From JAGTVB01 sp964624765 (lineage in GTDB: Bacteria > Pseudomonadota > Gammaproteobacteria > HK1): a stretch of DNA of 32,083 bases. How positions within the stretch are numbered: position 1 is the stretch's first letter; every line of letters begins with the position of its first letter. A program made the translations under genes and the position numbers. The stretch covers positions 1 to 32,083 of the forward strand of contig CAZUZO010000022.1 of the NCBI GenBank assembly GCA_964624765.1, in the 5' to 3' direction. The notes beneath the pieces were generated by a model. It was not told where the DNA came from and did no database searches. It saw only the letters and a program-made list of their open reading frames with translations. Shown piece by piece: positions 25,884 through 32,083 of this stretch.

Positions 25884-27424
25884 GGTCCAAGCTCGCTAAG
25901 GGCAGCGCGAACCACCGACGCATCACTGAAAGGGTGGCGCACCCCGTTGACCTCCTGATACGACTCATGACCTTTGCCGGCCACCAAGATCACATCAGCA
26001 GGGCGGGCTGTATGCAGGGCGTAACGGATGGCCTGCTCCCGATTACGCTCCACGATGACCGCTCCTCGACTCGGTATGCCTTGCAACATCTCATCAATAA
26101 TGGACTGCCCGTCTTCGCTGCGAGGATTGTCATCGGTGAGCACTACAACGTCGGCTTCGCGCGCCACAATGGCACCCATGAGGGGGCGTTTCCCACGATC
26201 CCGATCCCCGCCGCAGCCCACGACGCACCACAACGCACCCCTGCATTGCGCGCGCAGCGAGGTCAATGCCACCGTTAACGCCGCCGGAGAATGGGCGTAA
26301 TCGACCACCACCAACGGTTGAGCCCCCGTTCCACCAAAGGTTTCCATGCGCCCTGGAACCGGGGTCAGGTGCGCTAAGCGTGCCAGAGCGGCATCCCACG
26401 GCACACCGATGGTCAATAGGGTCGCCAAAACCGCCATCAAGTTGGAGCCACTAAAGCGCCCCATCAGAGGCGTTTGGACCTCACCGCGGCCCCAATGACT
26501 GTCCACCCCCAGGGTCAGTCCGTCACAACCGCTGGCGACAACGCGTCCCCTAATCACCGAGCGTGGATCGGAGACCTCCAGCGAATACGGCATCGCCTCC
26601 ACACCGGCAGGCAAACTCTCGAGCAACTGCTGTCCGAAGGCATCATCGAGATTGAGCACCGCGAAGCGCAGCTCCGGAATCTCGAACAGACGTCGCTTGG
26701 CAGCGCCATAGGCCGCCATGGTGCCATGGAAATCAAGATGATCCCGCGTCAGATTGGTGAACACGGCGGTATGGAAAACGACCCCCGCAACGCGCTGCTG
26801 AGCGAGGGCGTGGGACGAGACTTCCATCACCGCGATCCGCGCCCGGTGGGTCTGGAACTCTGCCAGCAGGCGATGCACGGTGATGGCATCGGGTGTGGTA
26901 TAGGTGCTCGGCTCCAATCGCCCGAACACACCTTGACCGAGGGTGCCGATGAGCCCGCAGGCCGGCCAATGGAACCCATCAGCGTGCCAGTGGTGGATGG
27001 CCTGCGCCACATGATAAGCCACAGAAGTCTTCCCGTTGGTGCCGGTCACACCGATCACTCGAAGGCTGCTGGAGGGCTCACCGAAGAAGCGGTGGGCAGC
27101 GAGTCCGAGACAACGCGGCAAGTCGGCGGCCAACAGGAGCGGTACCGCATACCCCCGACTCAGTCTGGGCAACACCGACCCGGACTCGGCCACCACAGCC
27201 ACCGCTCCGGCGGCACAGGCCGCCTCGATGAATGCGCTCCCATCGTGGGTTCGACCGCGGCGGGCAAAATACACATCGCCCGGCACAACCTCGTCGCTGT
27301 GCAGCGCCAGCCCACGGACCCAACGCTCATCCTCCGGCCCGATCGCGATCCGATCGCCCAACAGGTCACTCAAGGAGTGGCCCACTGGCGCTTTCCTCGC
27401 TTGGTTCAGGGTTCTCTGTCCCAC
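25880..27424 (-). CDS. murE: UDP-MurNAc-L-Ala-D-Glu--meso-diaminopimelate ligase
   Basis: Mur ligase that adds the third residue of the stem peptide. The 514 residues have ATP-binding VTGTNGKTSV (126-135), the carbamylated-Lys region and DNPR (432-435), the motif that marks meso-DAP-using enzymes, as expected in a Gram-negative. GKGHE (483-487) is also present. The start is taken as GTG 27424, which lies inside the end of ftsI (19-bp overlap) and has GAGGTGAT just upstream. The first 15 residues are not conserved, so a start at a second GTG (residue 14) is possible. Confidence 0.97.
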   Translation of the reverse strand: MGQRTLNQARKAPVGHSLSDLLGDRIAIGPEDERWVRGLALHSDEVVPGDVYFARRGRTHDGSAFIEAACAAGAVAVVAESGSVLPRLSRGYAVPLLLAADLPRCLGLAAHRFFGEPSSSLRVIGVTGTNGKTSVAYHVAQAIHHWHADGFHWPACGLIGTLGQGVFGRLEPSTYTTPDAITVHRLLAEFQTHRARIAVMEVSSHALAQQRVAGVVFHTAVFTNLTRDHLDFHGTMAAYGAAKRRLFEIPELRFAVLNLDDAFGQQLLESLPAGVEAMPYSLEVSDPRSVIRGRVVASGCDGLTLGVDSHWGRGEVQTPLMGRFSGSNLMAVLATLLTIGVPWDAALARLAHLTPVPGRMETFGGTGAQPLVVVDYAHSPAALTVALTSLRAQCRGALWCVVGCGGDRDRGKRPLMGAIVAREADVVVLTDDNPRSEDGQSIIDEMLQGIPSRGAVIVERNREQAIRYALHTARPADVILVAGKGHESYQEVNGVRHPFSDASVVRAALSELGP

Positions 27425-29217
27425 TGCTCATCACCTCGATAGAAATCACCCGGCTGCCAGGCCGCTTCGACAAAACTTGGCTCCGTGAGCGGCACCGGTA
27501 AACCCGTCAACACGTCCCCAGACAAATCGATCCGCTTAGCTAACAACTCCGGCTCGTCCGGCGCTATGCCAAGCAGAGGAAGGGTTGCGGACATGACGTC
27601 GGCGAACACCGGCGCCGCCGCGTCCCCACCATAGTATTCTTTACCGCCCGGCTCATCGATGGTAATGACCACGACCAGCCGCGGAGCCGACACGGGTAGG
27701 ATGCCGACAAACGTCGACACATATCGATCGCTGGCGTATCCGCCGGGCACGGGTTTACGTACGGTTCCAGTCTTGCCCGCCACTCGGTAGCCTGGAACAC
27801 GCGCTCTTGGCGCCGTGCCATCGGCATCGACCACCGCCTCGAGCATGCCGCGCACCTCAAGCGCAGTGCGTTCGGACATCACGCGCCGCGACGGGGCACG
27901 TTCGGCCGTTCGGGTCAGTGTGGGCGGGAGCAACCAGCCACCGTTGGCGATGGCGGTATAGGCCTGGGCAAGCTGCAAGGGACTGACGGAAAGTCCGTAG
28001 CCGAAAGAAAGCGTCGCCTGATGAATCTCACCCCATGTGTGATGGGAAGGCAAAACGCCTCTCGCTTCCCCAGGAAAGTGGGTGCCTGCCGGTTGTCCGA
28101 ATCCCAGTTCCGTGAGAAGACGCCACAGTCTACCCGGAGGCATAGCAAGGCCGAGCTTGCTCGCTCCGACATTGCTCGACTTCTTGAGCACCGTACGAAT
28201 ATCGATGATGCCATAGTCCCGCAGATCTCTCACGGTATACCGCCCCACCCGAAACAGGCCAGGGCTCGTATCGAGACGAGTGTCCGGCATGACCCATCCA
28301 GTTTCCAGGGCAGCGGCCACGATGAACGGCTTCACCGTGGAGCCCGGTTCAAACAAGTCGGTGACAGCTCGATTGCGAAATCGCTCGCCAGTACGTTCGG
28401 CCCGATTGTTCGGGTTATAAGCCGGCGCATTCGCCATCGCCAGCACCTCCCCGGAACGGGCGTCCAACACCACCATCGACCCGGACTTCGCGTGCTGCCG
28501 CTTCACTGCCGATTTTAAAGCTCGGTGGGCAAGGTATTGAATGCGCCGATCGAGCGTCGTCACCAGATCGTCGCCAGAGCGCGGCGCTCGAATCTGCTCC
28601 AGGTCCTCCACCGTCCTTCCGAGGCGATCGCGGATGACCCGCTTGCTACCATCCACGCCACGCAGCCGGGCATCGAAACCGAGTTCCAGACCTTCCTGCC
28701 CCACATCGTCCACATCGGTGAAGCCGACCACGTGAGCAGCGACCTCGCCGCTTGGATAGTAACGTCGGTACTCACGCTGCCGATAAATGCCTGCTAGAGA
28801 CAGATCGGCAATGCGTTCCGCCAGAGCGGGGGGAACATGTCGTTGAAGATACAGAAACTCCCGATCCATACGCGCTAGGATATGGCGTTCCAGGGCCGCT
28901 TCGTCTAGCCCGAGTAGCGACACCACGAGTCCCCAGCGGTCGCGTTCAGCCAGGAACGTGCGCGGACAAATCCAGATGGAATCCACCGGGGTGCTCACAG
29001 CGAGCGGTTCGCCATGGCGATCCAAGATTCGGCCACGATGGGCAGGACTGCTCACCACCCGCACATGCCGCGCATCCCCTTCCCGCTGAAGAAACGTTTT
29101 GTGGACCAGCTGCAGGTCGACGGCACGCCACAGCAACCCCAGCGCAGCGGCTCCCATCAGGCAGAGCAGGACCGCACTGCGAACAGGCGAGCAAATCCCT
29201 TCCTGGGTATGCGTCAC
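27406..29217 (-). CDS. ftsI: Septal peptidoglycan transpeptidase FtsI (PBP3)
   Basis: Class B penicillin-binding protein that cross-links septal peptidoglycan with FtsW. The 603 residues have a short cytoplasmic tail, one membrane helix (about 13-33), the pedestal domain with HRGRILDRHGEPLAVSTPV (60-78), and a transpeptidase domain with SxxK at 293-296 (Ser293 nucleophile), SSN (347-349) and KTG (482-484). The start is GTG (29215-29217), overlapping the ftsL stop as GTGA. All active-site motifs are intact and the length is close to E. coli FtsI (588). Confidence 0.99.
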   Translation of the reverse strand: MTHTQEGICSPVRSAVLLCLMGAAALGLLWRAVDLQLVHKTFLQREGDARHVRVVSSPAHRGRILDRHGEPLAVSTPVDSIWICPRTFLAERDRWGLVVSLLGLDEAALERHILARMDREFLYLQRHVPPALAERIADLSLAGIYRQREYRRYYPSGEVAAHVVGFTDVDDVGQEGLELGFDARLRGVDGSKRVIRDRLGRTVEDLEQIRAPRSGDDLVTTLDRRIQYLAHRALKSAVKRQHAKSGSMVVLDARSGEVLAMANAPAYNPNNRAERTGERFRNRAVTDLFEPGSTVKPFIVAAALETGWVMPDTRLDTSPGLFRVGRYTVRDLRDYGIIDIRTVLKKSSNVGASKLGLAMPPGRLWRLLTELGFGQPAGTHFPGEARGVLPSHHTWGEIHQATLSFGYGLSVSPLQLAQAYTAIANGGWLLPPTLTRTAERAPSRRVMSERTALEVRGMLEAVVDADGTAPRARVPGYRVAGKTGTVRKPVPGGYASDRYVSTFVGILPVSAPRLVVVITIDEPGGKEYYGGDAAAPVFADVMSATLPLLGIAPDEPELLAKRIDLSGDVLTGLPVPLTEPSFVEAAWQPGDFYRGDEQWDREP

Positions 29218-29483
29218 GGTTTCACCAGCACCATGTTATCCGCCGACGGGGTATAAAACTGCAACCGATCATGGGCCAGCTGACGGATCCGATCATGGCT
29301 CGCCCACGTGCTGTGCTCCAGCTGCAACCGCCCCCACTCCACCTGCAGTTCGTCATGGATTTGCTCAAGTTGTCCCAGTTCGACGAACAGCTTGCGGTTC
29401 AGATGGGTGGAATAAACCACCGACAAGGCTGACCCAAACAGCAGGAGGGACAGCAACATGGTGACCATAGGCCCGCGTTTCAT
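29214..29483 (-). CDS. ftsL: Cell division protein FtsL
   Basis: Small bitopic membrane protein that forms the FtsQ-FtsL-FtsB complex and activates FtsW-FtsI. The 89 residues have a basic N-terminus, one membrane helix (about 7-25), a coiled-coil stretch (about 28-58) and a conserved end LQFYTPSADNMVLV. Two in-frame ATGs exist, 29489 and 29483. The second is preferred: it overlaps the rsmH stop as ATGA and lies 8 bases after GGAG. It overlaps ftsI by 4 bp. Identification relies on topology and position, as FtsL sequences vary widely. Confidence 0.95.
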   Translation of the reverse strand: MKRGPMVTMLLSLLLFGSALSVVYSTHLNRKLFVELGQLEQIHDELQVEWGRLQLEHSTWASHDRIRQLAHDRLQFYTPSADNMVLVKP

Positions 29484-30418
29484 GCCCATTTCTCCGCGGC
29501 CCGCAGGCGCGCGCTGCGCGCCCGCGGATTGTTGAGCACCTCTGCCTCCGATGAGCGTACCAACTTGCCCACCAACCGCAAGCAGGGTGGACGATGAGCC
29601 CCCCTGCGCTCCGCTCCAGAGAAAGGTTGGTTGCGAGAGGCGTCGCGGAAAAACCGCTTGACAACCCGGTCTTCCAGGGAGTGAAAGCTGATGACGACCA
29701 ATCGCCCCTGATGGGCGAGCACCTGAGGGGCTTGCTCCAAAACCGCCCGCAGCTCCTCGAGCTCACCGTTGATAACGATACGCACCGCTTGAAAGGTGCG
29801 GGTTGCGGGATGCCTACCCCAAGAGCGAGCCGGCACGGCGTTCACGACGACCTCCGCAAGCCGAGCCGTGGTGTCGATGGAGGCCTGGGCGCGGGCCCTT
29901 ACGATGGCCCGCGCGATGCGCCGGGCGAAACGCTCTTCGCCATAAACCCAAAGGACCTCAGCGATCTGGCTCTCGGAAGCTCGACGCAACCACTGTGCGG
30001 CACTCTCACCGCAGTCTGGATCCATACGCATATCAAGAGGCCCGTCGACGTTGAAAGCGAAACCGCGCCGCGGGTCGGCTAACTGAGGGGAGGACACGCC
30101 CAGATCCAGCAGCACGCCGTCCACCTGCCCGTATACCCCCACCGCTTTGGTGATATTGGCCAACTCAGAGAAAGCGCTGCGCTCCATCGTGACCCGTCCA
30201 TCCGTCATCGCCAGTGCCCGACCTACCGCCACTGCTTGCGGGTCTCTGTCGAGCGCCAAAACCCGACCCGCCGCCCCGATTCTTGACAGCAACTGCCTGG
30301 TATGGCCCCCTCGCCCAAAGGTACAATCCACATAGATCCCCCCGACGCGGGGGGCAAGAGCCGCCATGACCTCCCGGACCAGCACCGGTACATGGACGTC
30401 TGTATTTTCTTCCGGCAT
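29480..30418 (-). CDS. rsmH: 16S rRNA (cytosine-1402 N4) methyltransferase
   Basis: SAM-dependent enzyme that methylates C1402 of 16S rRNA near the P site. The 312 residues match E. coli RsmH (313) and show HVPVLVREVMAAL (9-21), the SAM loop DCTFGRGGHTRQLL (31-44), LDLGVSSPQLADPRRGFAF, and ISFHSLEDRVVKRFF near the C-terminus. The ATG lies 2 bp after the mraZ stop. As usual it is the second gene of the dcw cluster, formerly called mraW. Confidence 0.98.
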   Translation of the reverse strand: MPEENTDVHVPVLVREVMAALAPRVGGIYVDCTFGRGGHTRQLLSRIGAAGRVLALDRDPQAVAVGRALAMTDGRVTMERSAFSELANITKAVGVYGQVDGVLLDLGVSSPQLADPRRGFAFNVDGPLDMRMDPDCGESAAQWLRRASESQIAEVLWVYGEERFARRIARAIVRARAQASIDTTARLAEVVVNAVPARSWGRHPATRTFQAVRIVINGELEELRAVLEQAPQVLAHQGRLVVISFHSLEDRVVKRFFRDASRNQPFSGAERRGAHRPPCLRLVGKLVRSSEAEVLNNPRARSARLRAAEKWA

Positions 30419-30420
30419 GC

Positions 30421-30888
30421 CTAATTCAGGACCAGGGCGCTCAGGGCCTCCGACTGGTCTTTCAGCAGCTCACCCGTGTGCACCTGAGCCAGCTGATCGG
30501 CACACCACGCCTGCCAGGCCTCCTCGTTCCAAAGTTCGAAGTTGTTGACCTGCCCCACCATCTTGACGCGCTTTTCTAATTTGGCGAACTCACGCAAATG
30601 TTGGGGCAGCAATACCCGACCATGGGTGTCTAACTCAAGATCCGCCGCACGACCGATGAGCAGCTGACGGATAGTCTGAGCCTTGCGGTCGAGGGCCGGT
30701 AAACTTCTTAACTGCTGCTCGATCTTCTGCCAGTCGGGCAGCGGGTAAACCACCAAACAGGGGTCCATCAAGCTAATTGTCGCGATGAGCCGGCCGGCGC
30801 CGATCTCCAACAACGGCTCCCGATACCGAGACGGTACGGCCAAACGGCCCTTGGCGTCCAAGTTAAGACTGAATTCCCCCCGAAACAC
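30421..30888 (-). CDS. mraZ: Transcriptional regulator MraZ
   Basis: DNA-binding ring protein of the AbrB fold that represses the dcw cluster by binding repeats in its own promoter. With GTG 30888 the product has 155 residues (E. coli 152) and starts (V)FRGEFSLNLDAKGR. The two DxxxR motifs are DAKGR (11-15) and DTHGR (87-91). The frame also holds an ATG at 30939, but GTG 30888 has GAGGA 7 bases upstream, fits the family N-terminus and keeps the MraZ boxes outside the coding region. It is the first gene of the cluster, followed at 2 bp by rsmH. Confidence 0.96.
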   Translation of the reverse strand: MFRGEFSLNLDAKGRLAVPSRYREPLLEIGAGRLIATISLMDPCLVVYPLPDWQKIEQQLRSLPALDRKAQTIRQLLIGRAADLELDTHGRVLLPQHLREFAKLEKRVKMVGQVNNFELWNEEAWQAWCADQLAQVHTGELLKDQSEALSALVLN

Positions 30889-30913
30889 CAAACCGTCCTC
30901 GGCCACCACTCTG

Positions 30914-30938
30914 GCCCACAATTTCCCACTTGCTCCCA
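30914..30938 (-). promoter_or_regulatory. MraZ operator: three TGGG boxes with 10-bp period
   Basis: On the minus strand the order is TGGGA (30938-30934), TGGGA (30928-30924) and TGGGC (30918-30914), each separated by 5 bases. This is the TGGGN direct-repeat operator known for MraZ in E. coli and Mycoplasma. It lies 26-50 bp before the mraZ GTG and just downstream of the predicted promoter, so bound MraZ would hinder initiation or promoter escape. Confidence 0.85.
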
Positions 30939-30948
30939 CTTATCGGAA

Positions 30949-30977
30949 ATATTGGTCAATAACTTTACCCCTGTCAA
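30949..30977 (-). promoter_or_regulatory. Candidate promoter of the dcw cluster
   Basis: On the minus strand, a consensus -35 TTGACA (30977-30972), a 17-bp spacer and a weak -10 CAATAT (30954-30949). The start would fall near 30942, immediately before the MraZ boxes. A second TTGACC lies inside the spacer. The strong -35 and location support it; the -10 is only half consensus. Confidence 0.6.
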
Positions 30978-31284
30978 ACACCAGCCACGGGTCGTCAGCA
31001 GAATGACAGAAATAAATCCTCAACAGAAAGTTACTTCAATCTCTTAAAGTCTTTGCTCCGGTCTGGTGGGAATCGGCGAGACGCCTAATAAGCGGCTGAG
31101 TCGCCGACGGCGACTAAGCCTTCGGCAACCGAACCCCTTGCGGCTAAGGGGGGTCCAGCAAGAAAACCGCCCTTGACCGACAGTTCACTTTCCTTTTCGT
31201 TTTTTTGTAAAAAAGTGTGTCCCGCAAGGAGGCCGCACTGGGTCGCCAGGGACGTCTTCACGGCGTCCTTCGCGGCCCGGGCTC
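30978..31284. other. Non-coding stretch with a row of small hairpins upstream of the dcw promoter
   Basis: No gene is seen. Three hairpins stand nearly end to end: AGTCGCC/GGCGACT (31099-31115), TTCGG/CCGAA (31121-31133) and CCCCTT/AAGGGG (31134-31151). A T6/A6 self-complementary run follows (TTTTTT 31201-31206, AAAAAA about 31209-31214). An inverted GGACG/CGTCC pair lies near 31250-31276. Some may act as terminators between rnpB and mraZ, but none has a classic T-tail on the minus strand. Confidence 0.45.
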
Positions 31285-31427
31285 AGAGGTTGTGAAAAAA
31301 CCTGCTACACGACCCGATAGCGGCGTTGGGCGATGCTCGCTCCTCGCCTATCTATCTGATATGTCTCGTCGCTGCGCTCCGTCCGCCTGGCTCTCGGGCC
31401 GCTCGCGACGGTTTTTTCACAACCTCT
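31285..31427. repeat. 143-bp MITE-like element with 18-bp terminal inverted repeats (second complete copy)
   Basis: The ends AGAGGTTGTGAAAAAACC (31285-31302) and its exact complement (31410-31427) match those at 2302-2444, and the interior differs at about seven positions. A perfect 5-bp direct repeat CTCAG (31282-31286 and 31426-31430) brackets the element if its first two and last two bases are counted as target sequence. It lies between rnpB and mraZ in the same orientation as the other copies. Confidence 0.9.
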
Positions 31428-31565
31428 CAGCGGCTGCCTCAAGGGCAAAGGTCAGCGAACCGCCGAAACAATAACCAACGCCGTTTTGACGAGCAGCTTC
31501 TGAGCGAGCACAATGGCCCAGCAAAGCCAGTCAGGTTGGTGAGCGATGGGAATAGACAGGATCGG

Positions 31566-31589
31566 AAACGGGCCCGGCCGGGCCCGTTT
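31566..31589 (-). terminator. 24-bp perfect palindrome downstream of rnpB, possible terminator
   Basis: AAACGGGCCCGG is followed directly by its exact complement, giving a very stable GC-rich stem about 90 bp after the rnpB 3' end. Only three T follow on the minus strand, so it is a weak intrinsic terminator by tail. It could instead be a symmetric protein-binding site. Confidence 0.45.
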
Positions 31590-31677
31590 GTGCGGCGCGG
31601 ATTCGATTTTCCGATAAATGCTGACACGTCGGCCGGTCATTTTTTCGCAATGCCCAGCCGCCTGAAGAACACAAGTA

Positions 31678-32078
31678 AAGTCGCGGGAGCCGACCTGTAA
31701 GCCGGGTTCTGTCGAGCGCAGCCATTCATCTGGGATGCACGTCGCCGTGCACCTCTAGCGACCTACCCGGGAGCAGCGCGGGCCACGCTTTGCCATGCTG
31801 AACATGGCGAGCTCCCCTATTTGGTCTTGCTCCGGGTGGGGTTTACCCTGCCGCCGATGTTACCACCGACGCGGTGCGCTCTTACCGCACCTTTTCACCC
31901 TTACCACGACGGCCATGCGGGCACTGAACCCCCGTGGCGGTATATTTTCTGTGGCACTTTCCGTGGACTTGCGTCCCCCAGGCGTTACCTGACACCCAGC
32001 CCTTTGGAGCCCGGACTTTCCTCTACGGCTGGAGCGCGAGCCCCTACGCCGCAGCGACTGCACGGTCGACTCCCGCAA
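31678..32078 (-). ncRNA. rnpB: RNase P RNA (bacterial type A)
   Basis: Catalytic RNA that trims the 5' leader of tRNA precursors. Read on the minus strand it contains the universal segments GAGGAAAGTCCGGGCTCC, AGGGTGAAAAGGTGCGGTAA with AGAGCGCACCGCG, GGAGCAAGACCAAATAGGGG and the 3' GACAGAACCCGGCTTA. The P1 helix is visible: GCGGGAGTCGACC (32076-32064) pairs with GGTCGGCTCCCGC (31695-31683), with one G-U pair. That fixes both ends to within a few bases, so the gene is complete or nearly so in the window; its promoter lies outside. It sits upstream of the dcw cluster on the same strand. Confidence 0.96.
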
Positions 32079-32083
32079 CAACT

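Noticed and set aside
31439..31627. Open frames between the repeat and rnpB
   Set aside because: Frames of about 60 codons exist on several strands, but none shows a ribosome site or a familiar motif.
1..32083. CRISPR arrays, prophage, toxin-antitoxin or defence genes, riboswitches
   Set aside because: None is visible; nearly all coding space is filled by identified housekeeping genes.

Overview
The window is a chromosomal housekeeping segment of a GC-rich gammaproteobacterium. The evidence is a Gram-negative dcw cluster with meso-DAP-type MurE and with lpxC, a neighbouring secA-argJ-Nudix/ThiE block, an Azotobacter-type 7Fe ferredoxin, and a type A RNase P RNA. Gene order and the fused Nudix/ThiE protein recall Chromatiales-like lineages, but I cannot name the organism.

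Layout. At the left edge, on the minus strand, lie rplU-rpmA, then a terminator and a mobile-looking repeat, then obgE-proB. Divergent from rplU, on the plus strand, are ispB and tRNA-Pro(CGG). Positions 4339-5587 form a decayed zone: a chimeric Ser/Thr kinase-OmpA remnant (minus) and a truncated transposase start (plus) just before fdxA (plus). From about 30.9 kb leftward to 6.0 kb everything is on the minus strand: mraZ-rsmH-ftsL-ftsI-murE-murF-mraY-murD-ftsW-murG-murC-murB-ddl-ftsQ-ftsA-ftsZ-lpxC, a 0.9-kb gene-free gap, secA-argJ-Nudix/ThiE. rnpB (RNase P RNA) lies at the right edge, upstream of mraZ and on the same strand.

The dcw genes make lipid II (MurB to MurG, MraY, Ddl) and build the divisome (FtsL, FtsI, FtsW, FtsQ, FtsA, FtsZ). 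Most junctions are 4-bp ATGA or GTGA overlaps, which suggests strong translational coupling, and about half of the genes begin with GTG. The cluster has a visible promoter and three correctly spaced MraZ boxes. These boxes also show that mraZ starts at a GTG downstream of the longest reading frame's ATG.

The least ordinary content is non-coding. A 143-bp element with 18-bp perfect terminal inverted repeats occurs twice complete (about 95% identical) and once cut by the window edge. A diverged relative with different termini lies in the lpxC-secA gap. No CRISPR array, prophage, toxin-antitoxin pair or defence system was found, and I see no clear candidate for a new multi-gene system. The repeat family and the kinase-OmpA remnant are the best leads.
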